From positions 1,676,501 through 1,740,500 of the forward strand of contig NC_091975.1 in NCBI RefSeq assembly GCF_036711975.1: a stretch of 64,000 nucleotides of DNA. The letters run 5' to 3'. The first letter of the stretch is position 1, and the number at the start of each line of letters is the position of its first letter. The stretch comes from Onthophagus taurus (lineage: Eukaryota > Arthropoda > Insecta > Coleoptera > Scarabaeidae). The notes beneath the pieces are model-generated. The model had not been told where the DNA came from and ran no database searches. It saw nothing but the letters and a program-made list of their open reading frames with translations. The translations under genes were made by a program, and so were the position numbers. This document shows, in pieces, positions 11,235 to 21,718 of the stretch.

Positions 11235-14200
11235 TTATGTTGGCGAGTCTATTAAAAACCATTTTAACCTCGTTTCCATTGCTTCTTTTCTTACCAACCT
11301 TTTACGATCATCAATGCAAACATTTAAAGAACTTATCACTTCTTGTTTTTCATTTACTAACTCATAAATCGGGAATATTTCTGTGAAAACACGAACGCCT
11401 TTTAAAGCTTCTATTCTAATTTTCATCGATTGATTTTGTGTTGCCAATTTTAAATAAGCTCTTAATAATTCGTTTTTAAAACGTAAAATATCGACGTTTT
11501 TACTCTTTAAGAGTCGGTTAATTAAGATGACCAAGGAAATTATGGTTAAGTTATCTTCAGATTGATTTAAAAATAAAATGTTCCATTTCATAACCTTAAA
11601 AAAAAGTAAGATACAAAAAAAATTATTTCTTCTTGGGATAAATACCGAATTTAAATGATTGTTTAATAAACTTTCGGGAATTCCTAAAGATAAATATGCC
11701 GATATTGTTAAATAATTAATATTTTTAGGTGATTTTGAGTTCATTTCAAGATGTTTTAAAACTTCCAAAAAGAATTTTTGCTTGTATAATAACCTAAAAA
11801 AATAAATTAATAATTTATTTATAAACTTTTATTAAACTTTACCTTTTATTAATAAAGCAAAACTCGTTAAAACCCGGAATTGTTTCATCTAAAATAATTT
11901 GGAAACTTTTACAAGCTTCGTTATTGTCATGGGAAATCTCAAAAATTTTTGATATCCAACCAGAAGCATTTTCATAATCCATTTTTAACACCAATCCTTT
12001 TATAAAATAACTCAAAATATTCACAGAATTAAATAATTTCAACTTTAAATCTAAATATTCACCAATTATCGATTGAACATAACCTAAAAAATTTAAATTA
12101 TTAATTTTTAACCTAACTTTTATACAATTGTTCACCATTTTGAGACTTATTCACCAAATTTCCAATTAATTTACTTAATATTTCATTAACATAATTATTT
12201 TCTGTTTGTACAGCAACTTTAAGAATCGATTTGAAAAAATTTTCATCGTTTATTTGAACCTCTTCAAGTCCAATTAAAATCCCAAAATAAATAACAAAAA
12301 CGTCCTCTATTCGTTTTAATTGAATAACATCGAAAATTTCTTTGGAAACTTTAATTTGTTCATATTTATCTAATTTTGAAACAATTTTAAACAAAATCAT
12401 CCACAAATTATCCATTAAATCAGCATCGTATTGATGATTTTGATCATTTTCCTCACTTAAATAATCGATTAGAAACCAATTTGTTAATTTTAACGGAAAA
12501 TTGATTTGATTTAAATAATTTCCAAGTCCATTATTTTCACTTTCACATAAAGCTTTTTGAAAAATGTTTAATCCTATTTTAGAGATTTCTTTGTCATTTA
12601 TTAATGTAAAAGAACACAACTCTTCAACAGAAACCAATAAAAGCTCTTTTATATTCAAAACGCCACCCAAAACGTTTAAATAAACATCAACTTTTCCTGT
12701 CTTCAACGATATAATTAAATTTTTGGTTTCTTCCGGATAAAACTTTGCATATTCTTTAAAACAATCCATCAAAACTTCTTTATCGATATCAATTTCGTTT
12801 AATAAAACATTAAAGCTTTCAAATAAAACTTTTCTTACATTATCCGGACAAAATTGGGCGATTTTCTTAAAACATTTTAAAGATTCCAATTTTAAATTCA
12901 AATTTCCCGCCATTAAAGCTGTCAACAACAATTCAAAAATTTGACAGGTGCTAATTCTAACCTCGCTTTTGAAATTTATGACACTTAAATCGCTCAAAAC
13001 GTCTAAAATTATCGTTTTATAATCAACGTTTGGTGTTAATTTGTAAAAATCGATCCATAACGGCGTTATGTTTTTTAAAATTTGTTCTAAAACCATTTCT
13101 GAAGCTGAAGCCGACTCCAAAATTATTTTTAAACTCGGCTCAAATAACTTGGAATCGGGTGTTAAATTCCCTTTAACGTTATCAATCATGGATCGTATCA
13201 AATTTGTAACTAAAGTATCACTTTTCTCTTTACACACACACTTCATAAAACTTGAAAGAGCTTTTAAAGCTTTATTTTCAACAATTTTTGTTTGAGGAGA
13301 TAGAATTTCTTTGTGAAGTGGAGCCCAAATTGCTGTGCTATATTTCATCAATAAATTCGATGGGTACCTATTTGATGCTATAACCTAAAAAAATTAAATT
13401 TAATTTTTATTTTAATTAAGTTTCCACTTCTTACTAAAGCATCCAGAGAATCGATTTTAGCCGTTTCTAAATCAGAATCTAATTTCTCTAAAGCTAAAGG
13501 AATTATAAAATCTCCAAAACCGGGTGAACATAAACATTTTGATAATAAATCAGCTAACAAATTTCTTGTTATACCCTAAAAGTATTGGTTTAAAACTTTA
13601 AAATCTAAACAAAAAAAGGAACATACATCTTCCGAATTTGATCGAAAATCAACGGGAAAATAGCAAGATAAAACTTCAAAAAATTCTTCTTTTAGATGCC
13701 CCAATTCGTAATCATTTAAAAACCCTTCTAGCCATTCAAAAAGAAAAGTTAAATTCCTTGGATCTTTTTCACCATCTATAGAAGTAATAATTCCATAAAT
13801 TAAATCTAAACCCATCTCTTTTAATTCATCTTTTTTGGTTTCATGCAATCGCTTAAAAATGCAATAAATGTTGTATCGATCGGATTGTTGTTGTTGTTGA
13901 CAAGGAACATTATCAAAAATTGATTTTAATATAACTTTCGAAGCATCTTGAGGCAACTGGTTTAAGTTTAAAACAATAACCAAACCTTTAATAACATAAG
14001 GAACAATATCGTGATGATCTTGTAATCTTGCACAAAAGAAATTTGTTATAACTGCTAATTCAGATTCTTTTATATTCGGTAAATCATTTAAAATATTTGA
14101 TATTACTAAAATTCCTTTGAGTCGTTCCTCTTTTACAGAGCTTGTTAGAAATGGTTGTAAGTCCTCTATTGCGTTTATAAATTGCTTTTCTCCATTCTTA

Positions 14201-14373
14201 ATCGCTATAATTTATAAAAATTAGTGTCGGGCCAAGAGATCAAAAGTTAGCTTTTTTATTTGTATCGTTGGAATTGATTGCAATTTAGACTCACCGGAAG
14301 CTATTACAGAACAATGATTTTTAAATTCTTTCGAATCAATCGATAATTCTTTAAATAAATTATTCGTAATCAT
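11235..14373 (-). CDS. Mms19: MMS19 cytosolic iron-sulfur assembly targeting factor
   Basis: HEAT-repeat scaffold of the CIA targeting complex that hands Fe-S clusters to DNA repair and replication enzymes, including XPD. Minus-strand exons: 14295-14373, 13627-14204, 13435-13575, 12118-13384, 11843-12083 and 11235-11793, about 954 aa. Read directly: EMGLDLIYGIITSIDGEKDP and FFEVLSCYFPVDF near residues 165-210 (the conserved MMS19 N-terminal domain), FIIPLALEKLDSDLETAKID, and the C-terminal signature DDRKRLVRKEAMETRLKWFL. The exon 4/5 junction uses a weak donor (A|GTTAGG), chosen because phase and homology agree. The last exon may contain a further 51-nt in-frame intron at 11595-11645 (see findings). 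A TTTATT at 11215-11220 gives a minus-strand AATAAA just past the stop. The gene is head-to-head with PINCH. Confidence 0.93.
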
Positions 14374-14488
14374 TTCTCAAATCTTTTTAAGTGATTATAA
14401 TAAACTTTTAAATAAAACTTTTAATAACACGACCTCTTCCATAACCTATTCAATTTTGAGGTTAAAATTTTAGTTGTGAATGTTACGG

Positions 14489-14500
14489 TAGGTGGCGCTA
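14489..14500 (+). promoter_or_regulatory. CTCF-like site TAGGTGGCGCTA
   Basis: Contains AGGTGGCGC, the core recalled for Drosophila CTCF, 116 bp upstream of the MMS19 start codon. Binding is not shown. Confidence 0.45.
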
Positions 14501-14665
14501 TAAGATTAATAAATTTTAAAATAAATTACTGAGTATTTGTATTTATTGGATTTAATTAATTTTATTGAATTTATTTTTTAATGATACTTTATAAAAGGAT
14601 TAAATATTCTAAAATAAAATTGGTTGAAAAGAATCAACATTCAAACAAAATATAATCTTTTAACG

Positions 14666-14678
14666 CTAGATGGCGCTC
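14666..14678 (+). promoter_or_regulatory. CTCF-like site CTAGATGGCGCTC
   Basis: Close to the general animal CTCF core (C-x-C-T-A-G-A-T-G-G-C-G-C). It lies between the MMS19 and PINCH promoters, in the same orientation as the site at 14489. Confidence 0.5.
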
Positions 14679-15238
14679 TAAAATTTAAATAATATAAAAT
14701 TGATAATATTTAATTTATGAAAAATACGTAAAAGTGAACAAAAAGAATAGATTTCTTAATAAAATAAAAAACGCCTTATTACAAATTCGTTTAAAATTAA
14801 AACTGAGTCATTAACCACAAGATTTTAAGGAAATTTGATAACGATTCCTTTAAGAATTAAATATTAAAATGAAATTAGTTATAAACTGGTCAAATTGAAT
14901 AAGCAGGTAATTTTTTAATTATTTTTTTAATAAATTCCATTGCTTTTAAGTAAATTAAAAAAAAATCTAACAATTTAAAATTCCCACCATAACCTGTGTT
15001 TCTGTCAACGTCAAAAATCTTCCAAAAATAGCAATGCTCTGTTTATTGGTTTATTCTTGTACTGTTACGTTTCGTGTTACGTTAAAAGGCGTATTCAAGG
15101 ACCCCATTTTAAGCGGGGCGCCTTTACAAACACCAACACTCGACATTATTAGCGAATCTGAATAGGTAAGAACAGCGTAAAGAAGATCCAAAAAAGATCA
15201 GTTTTTTTCATAATTTTGAAGAGCCCCCTTTTTTAAAA

Positions 15239-17019
15239 ATGTCTCCGACGCCTATGCCCGGGTAAGCAAGTCTCAAAACAATCCCACAACCGCTTTCAAA
15301 ATTACTTTCATCTTATCACAGATAAACTAATATTTGTTATTAAGACTGATAAGATATTAAAGTTAGTCTCATTTTTTCCTCTTAACACATTCACTCGCAT
15401 CATGTATAAGTTTCCAACGCACCCAGATGCTTCTCCTAGCACTCCAAATTTACCCCCGCACATTGAAAGTGAACTTTATAAACGTCGTGCACGTTCTAAG
15501 GACAGTTTGAATTTAAGTGATGATACTTATTCCACATATTTCGATTATGACACAATTTCTCAAGACATAGAATATCATTCGCAAAACGGGAGTGGTTTAC
15601 TAATAATTGCTAATCCAAGAAATAGTCAAAATACTGCTAGTTCCAATCAATCCAATAATGAGGTTAAAAAATTACAAATTGGGTGTGTTTTAGGTTATCT
15701 AATTTAAATTAATATTTACATATAAAAAGATGGTTATTAATTAATTTTTGTGGATGTTTACAGAATCGCCAGAGGGATGTCTTTGGATAACATGGTTTGT
15801 TCAAGATGTGGGGATGGTTTTGAACCACAAGAAAAAATTGTGAATTCAACTGGAGAATTGTGGCATCAACAATGTTTTGTGTAAATTCATTTCACTTCAA
15901 CTTAATTAAAATTTGTTGTAAATATTTTAATATTTTAGTTGTGCCCAATGTTTTCAAGAGTTTAAAGATGGTATTTTTTACGAATTCGAAGGTCGTAAAT
16001 ATTGCGAACACGATTTTCAAGTTTTATTCGCGCCATGTTGTGGAAAATGTGGTGAATTCATCATTGGACGTGTTATTAAAGCGATGAATGCTAATTGGCA
16101 TGTAAAATGTTTCCTTTGTCACATGTGCAAAAAGGAACTTGCTGATACCGGTTTTATACGAAATGCAGGTCAAGCTCTTTGTCATGAATGCAATGCAAAA
16201 GTTAAAGCTGATAAACTTGGAAAATATGTTTGTCATAAATGCCAGTAAATATATATACAAAAGAATTTTTTAAACATTATTTAATTGTTTATATTTTTTT
16301 AGTGGGATTATTGATGATCAACCTTTAAAATTCCGTGGGGAAGTTTACCACCCTTACCATTTTAATTGCACAAATTGTGGAATTGAGCTCGATTCAAACG
16401 CAAGAGAAGTTCGGGGCAGACCTGGTTACACAGCAAATGAAATGAACGAATTATATTGTTTGAGATGTCACGATAAGATGGGAATTCCAATTTGTGGGGC
16501 ATGTAGACGTCCCATCGAAGAAAGAGTCGTTACAGCTTTAGGAAAACATTGGCATGTTGAAGTAATTTGAACCCAAATCATATTAAAACGACTTAATGAT
16601 ATTTTATAATTTTTTTTAGCATTTCGTTTGTGCTAAATGTGAAAAACCTTTCTTTGGTCATCGCCATTATGAGAAAAAAGGTTTGGCATATTGCGAAACT
16701 CATTATCATCAACTTTTTGGGAATTTGTGTTTCGTTTGTAATCAAGTTATAGCTGGAGATGGTAAACATTTTTTATTTTTGAGGTTATTATTTAATGTTT
16801 TATTTTAATTTTGTAGTTTTTACGGCTTTAAATAAAGCTTGGTGTGTTCATCATTTCGCTTGTTCAGTATGCGACCAAAAAATGAATCAAAAAACGAAGT
16901 TCTTTGAGTACGATCTGAAGCCTGTTTGTAAGAAATGTTACGATAAGTTCCCTTCAGAGTTAAAGAAGAGGTTAAGAAAACAACATAATGCTACACCACA
17001 AAGAAACGAACAGAATTAA
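15239..17019 (+). CDS. stck: PINCH / steamer duck, five-LIM adaptor
   Basis: Five-LIM-domain adaptor that binds integrin-linked kinase at integrin adhesions. Exons: 15239-15261, 15764-15880, 15939-16244, 16303-16561, 16620-16761 and 16817-17019, 349 aa. The start is MSPTPMPG, spliced in phase 2 to [22 protein letters not shown] signatures follow in order: CSRCGDGF, the linker [72 protein letters not shown] with [20 protein letters not shown], and the last LIM around [14 protein letters not shown], ending in [14 protein letters not shown]. Every LIM finger has its Cys/His set as far as read. An alternative first coding exon is listed separately. The downstream ATG in MSLDNM could also be used. 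Confidence 0.95.
15312..15354. promoter_or_regulatory. Cluster of three GATA motifs upstream of the alternative PINCH exon
   Basis: CTTATC at 15312, AGATAA at 15320 and TGATAAGA at 15347 fit WGATAR in 43 bp, 50-90 bp before the alternative start at 15402. This suggests a second, GATA-driven promoter. Confidence 0.4.
15402..15682 (+). CDS. stck: Alternative first coding exon of PINCH
   Basis: From an ATG at 15402 the frame stays open for 94 codons and reads [20 protein letters not shown], then [30 protein letters not shown] and KKLQIG. If spliced at ATTGG|GTGTG (15682/15683) it ends in phase 2. That is the phase the common exon at 15764 requires, giving ...[13 protein letters not shown], the same Gly junction as the short form. 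It would add a disordered, basic and serine-rich N-terminal extension. The donor is weak. Vertebrate LIMS1 also has long and short N-terminal isoforms, which supports the idea. Confidence 0.55.
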
Positions 17020-18281
17020 TTTAACTGTTAATTTGTAAACTTTTTTTTTAATTAATTTTATTAATTTTTAATGTAAAATGTATTAACGTTCGCTTCTTCA
17101 TAAAATTTTAGTAAGAATATTTTTGCAGTGCCTTAACGTATTCAATTAGAAATTGGTGCTAATTTTAATCAATGTAATTTTTTAACACTTTTAATAAACA
17201 AATTATTGAAAATATCTTATTTTTTTATTAAGTTAAAAACCTGATTTTTGACACGTAGTTTTAGCGCCATCTATCAATATTGTTACAAAAAGAGAAATTG
17301 TAACAAAAAGGGTTGTTTAATCATTAAAGTCAAAGTTTAAATGAAACAACATTTAACAATTTTTGAATATTAATTATGGATAAATTTAAAATGGCCTCGA
17401 TTACAAAAAAAGAGTTTTCATTCTTAAGGTATAAATACGCATGCGCAAATAAAATTTAAATTTTCAAAGTCACTTGGAAACGCGTGAAATTAGCATTATT
17501 TGAGTTCAGTTCATTTTAGGTTATGCTGCTGTCAAGATCTTTCAGAATTTGTTGTTAAAAACGTTATCAAACGTGAAATAAACGTTTGATTGTGGTTTTT
17601 CTTAGTGGTGTTATGTTGCTAATTGAATAGTTTTTATTAATTAAATTTTATCTCAACTTAATTTATAGGTTAGAATTGTAAAGAACGTAAGTTTTCGTTA
17701 AGTTTTTCTTCAAACCTTCTCTATCCTGTTGAATTAAAAAAAGGGAAAGTTGTTATTGTTATTGGAACGGAAACAACAATTCTTTTAACGATTTCCAGTT
17801 AATTTAGATAAGGATGATTCATTCTGCGTGTTCCAGTTAAAATAAACCTTTTAGTAAATGGTTAATAGTTCAAAGATCAAATTTGTGGTATTTTAGTTTG
17901 ATCATTTTTAATTATTAGTCATTTAAATCGAATACTAAGATAAAAATCGTTATCTTATCGAGTTTCCATTCCAATTCAAATTGTTTTAAGAACACAATAA
18001 GAGCTTATTATATAATATTTGAGTACGTTTTGTACTTGTTTTACCTTATTATTTATTTTTTTAAGCAATATAAAACGTGTTATAAATACAAATATCTATA
18101 AAAAGATTCAAGGATTTCATGTTAAAATTTTATTCATTACTAATTTTTCTTCTATGATTAACACATTAAAATTTAACACAAAAGAAGATAACATAATTAT
18201 TAAACTACTGATATGGGCCATAAAATGTTGCTGAATCATTTCATAAAATTTAATCGTATATTTTTTTAGGTTTATAAAGAA
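17020..18281. other. Intergenic region between PINCH and the ACE-like gene
   Basis: PINCH 3' UTR, then a CTCF-like GCGCCATCTATCA at 17264, an initiator-like TTCAGTTC near 17506, and a splice acceptor (TTTTTTTAG) at 18269 implying a spliced 5' leader for the ACE-like gene. No other gene is seen. Confidence 0.5.
17264..17276 (-). promoter_or_regulatory. CTCF-like word GCGCCATCTATCA
   Basis: Between PINCH and the ACE-like gene. Confidence 0.4.
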
Positions 18282-20821
18282 ATGGAATTAAAATTAATTT
18301 TCTTACTAACATTGTTGTTAATAAATAATGGCTATAGTGAGGAAGAATATGATGAAGAAACTGAAGAAGAGAAATTAGAGAGGATAAATACCGAATGGGC
18401 CTTTGTTTTGTACGACTTAATTGATTATTATGATGAATATTCAAATGTTAGAAGAAATTTTTTATTGGGGACTAACTCGTCTAAAGAGAAGGTTAATTTT
18501 TTTCTTAAATTTAATTATTTAAAAAATTAGTTTAAAATGTCGATAAAGTAGGAAACGTTTTTTTATAATTATATTCTTTATTATACCACATAGCCACAAC
18601 GATCAACAAATTTATAAATGTAAAAATTATTTCTTTTTAATGCGTGAGTGATGAATTGATTCGAAATATCATAATAAAGTTACCGCAAAATGATATTTTG
18701 AAAAATGTTTGACAGCACTTAGTTCACAAAACCGCCGCTTATTTAATTAATAAATTTATGTTTAATTATTAATTCATTTTCAAATAGATAAACGCCGAAT
18801 TAAAGTATAGTAGATATTTAAGAAGTCAATCGAAAGATATGGCTACAAAAGACGCTGATAGTATTCCTTCCGAATATGTTAATATGCACCAAATGCTATT
18901 AAAACCAAATAGTGCAATGTTGGAAGATAACGATTTATTAAAGGTGAGTTTATTATCTTATTGTGTTTCTTTTATCTTTTAATTATTTTAATTTTGCTAA
19001 GTTAACGGAATTTTCGAATGGGGTTGTGGAGAAAATAAGAAATAATTTGGTTCAAGATCCTAATAATACAGAAAAATACTTAAACCGACGAGAGTATGAA
19101 GAAAAATTGGGTTCTTCACGAAACTTAACTTATTTAGAAAAAATTTGGAGTACATGGAATGAAAATTTAAATATTACCGTTAATTTTACAGAGATTTTAT
19201 TTTTACTTGAAAAAACTGCCAAATTAAACGGTAAAAAATCCTATTTTAGTTGAAATAAGAAATTTATTTATATTTTTTAGATAACTACGATTTTATTCAA
19301 CATTGGGAGGATTTTGTTCAATACCCCAACGCTTATGAAGACATCAAAAATATTTGGGTGGAGATAGAGCCATTTTATAAAGAATTTCATACTTTTGTAC
19401 TTGATAGACTCAATAATTATTATAAAACGAATTTCACATACATCCCCGTTTATTTAACTGGAAGTAAATTTGGTGAAGATTGGAGTAATTTGGCTGAAAT
19501 AATTTTACCACATCAACAAATTTATCAAGATGCCATTTTAACGCTTCAAGAAAAAGTAAAAAGATTTATTGTTCCATATTTTGTTTTAATTAATCATTTT
19601 TAGAGCAAAAAACATGTTTATCAACACTGTAATAAAGTTGCAGAAACTTTAAAGTTTAAACACAACCCAGAAAGGTTTTGGAAAAAAAGTAATTTTAATA
19701 CAAATGTATGTCCAGGAGAAGTTATTTCATTCTGTTCAGAAGAATATTCAATGTAAGATTTAAAAAAATTACAAATCATAATATCTCCAAATATTTTTTT
19801 TTACAGATTATTAACTTGTAATAAAACCTCTTGGGTTGAGTATCTAAATACACAAGAAAAATCGTTTGAATTAGGATTAAAAAATGTTGATTATACCTCT
19901 CTACCTTACAGAGAAATAAAATCTTCCTTTGTAGAAGAAGGAATAAAAAGCTTAGCTTCAACAATAGCAATACACAACATGCCTTATGATGATTTCACCG
20001 AACAAAACGCATTTTCGACTCATTTAAATGCAACGGAAAATTTATTTACCGCAAAATTATTAGTTGCACTCAGAGTTTTGCCAAAATTAGCTTATTATTA
20101 CACCGCGGACACTTGGAGGATTAACGAAATCCAATATCCAAGTGAAAATGTCGTTAAATCTTGGTGGGAAGAACGAATGAAAACGCAAGGTGTCGAAGGA
20201 TCAACAAACAATGAACCAGATTTTCTTCAAGACGAATTTATAATTCGAAATGAGCCATACTTGGGGAAATTTTTAGGAAATGTTTTACAATTTAACTTAT
20301 TATCATCGCTTGATTTAACTTTAGAACAGAATCCAAGTATAATAAATCAACTTCTTGATAACGATTTTCCATCTGTTATCAAGGACATCCCATTAAAGAC
20401 ACCCACAGAACTTGTTTCGTGGCATTGGAGTATTGATCAAATATATCATTATGAAATTCAATCATATTTTTCATCTTTGCAAGAATACTTTCAAACAGCC
20501 CCATTAGAACCTCTTGCATTCGTACCTCGACAAAAACACAAAAAAGAAGATGTAGTAACTACAACAATTAGCGTTGCGGACTTTTTAAACACAACTACTC
20601 CAAAAGTTAATGTTGATTTATCTAGAAAGATTGTTGATGAAGAAAAAGAATCTCCAAAAAATGATTCAAATAATACAAATGAAAAGACTGGTTTAGGACA
20701 TGGTTTTTATATATTAATTACAATCGCAGCTTGTGCTGTTATTATAGTTGGATTGTTAATTTTTAAGCGATTAGTTAAAATGAAACGACCAAGAAGTAAT
20801 AATCGACGATTTCAAGCTTAA
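18282..20821 (+). CDS. Catalytically inactive, membrane-anchored ACE-like protein (M2 family)
   Basis: Six exons (18282-18491, 18788-18943, 19002-19230, 19281-19555, 19604-19752, 19807-20821) give 677 aa. A signal peptide (MELKLIFLLTLLLINNGYS) comes first and the ACE fold follows: NTEWAFVLYDLIDYY, the linker to YEEKLGSSRNLTYLEKIWSTW, then AYYYTADTWRINEI, SWWEERMKTQGV, EPYLGKFLGNVLQFNLLSSL, and a final ACE helix ending EYFQ. Where active ACE has HEMGH followed by a second Glu ligand in FHEAIGD, this protein has EEGIK and STHLNATEN. It cannot bind zinc as ACE does. A membrane segment (HGFYILITIAACAVIIVGLL) near residue 655 and a basic tail follow a Thr-rich stalk. Insect Ance-3 proteins are also inactive and C-terminally anchored; orthology is inferred. 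A peptide-binding or adhesion role is possible but unproven. Confidence 0.88.
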
Positions 20822-21718
20822 AGTAATATTTAATTATGCGATAACTTATTTATTTATAGATTGGATTGATCGACGGGTGATTTTTATTTAGTATTATAGA
20901 ATACACATTATATCTTTCACATTTCTTGTAAATAATCATTACCACATTACATTTTTAAGGTTTACCAACAATCAAACTAATTGAAAATTATTGTTAATGA
21001 TTCTTTTTTTATTCTATTTATGAAGAAATAAAACTATATTGATAAAAAATGTTATTAATATTATTATTTAGCTAGTGAAAACGCCATCTATTGGTACTTT
21101 ATTAAAATTAAAACAATTATAATTTAAATTTTTTTATTATTTAAAATCGATTTTATTATAATGTTGATAATTTCAAAATATAATCAATTTAATAATTGTA
21201 ATTAATAATGCGGAAACTATAAAATAATACAAAAATAATTAAAAAAGAATTTTCGCCATCTATCAATCATTTTCTCAAGTTACCAAGTTACAAAAATTAT
21301 TAATTTGTTATAAATTTATTGTCATAACCTTGTTATTACATTAACATAAACCGTATCAATCCTAATTTATTCAATTACTTTATTAAGTGGATTAAAATAC
21401 AGCATTTTAAGGAAAGAATTAATTGACATAAAGCAACCCCATCTAGATTCTAATACTTTAAATACCGTCTACGCTGTTTATAAACCGATGCTCACTCGTT
21501 GTGTGTATCTCATATTATATGAGCGCGTTTATGGAGCTCTTAAATTGAAGAAGTTAAGAGTTTCGATTCGGTGGTGTTGTTTTTCTTATAGTGAAGAATC
21601 GTTATTAGTGTAGGTGGTATGCAAGGGACTCAAGGGCGTCGCGTCGTCGTTCGGGCGTCGTTTATTAGACGCTCTTTTTAAGGCCGCCGCTGTCAACTTA
21701 CCCGGAGGGGTACAACAA
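20822..21718. promoter_or_regulatory. ACE-like 3' region and RSF1 promoter/5' leader
   Basis: AATAAA near 21028 probably ends the ACE-like transcript. Two CTCF-like words follow (CGCCATCTATTG at 21083, CGCCATCTATCA at 21254). The DNA from about 21450 turns GC-richer, consistent with the RSF1 promoter and leader. The leader is in frame and open upstream of the chosen ATG for about 35 codons but has no in-frame ATG. Confidence 0.5.
21082..21265 (-). promoter_or_regulatory. Pair of CTCF-like words before RSF1
   Basis: ACGCCATCTATTG at 21082 and TCGCCATCTATCA at 21253, same orientation, 171 bp apart, between the ACE-like 3' end and RSF1. Confidence 0.4.

Larger units (their letters stand above)
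14374..15238. promoter_or_regulatory. Divergent promoter region between MMS19 and PINCH
   Basis: About 865 bp separate the two start codons. The MMS19 side carries two close CTCF-like words (AGGTGGCGC at 14490 and CTAGATGGCGCTC at 14666). The PINCH side has TTACGT repeats at 15064-15085 and a GC-richer stretch before its ATG. Shared control is an inference from layout. Confidence 0.5.
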
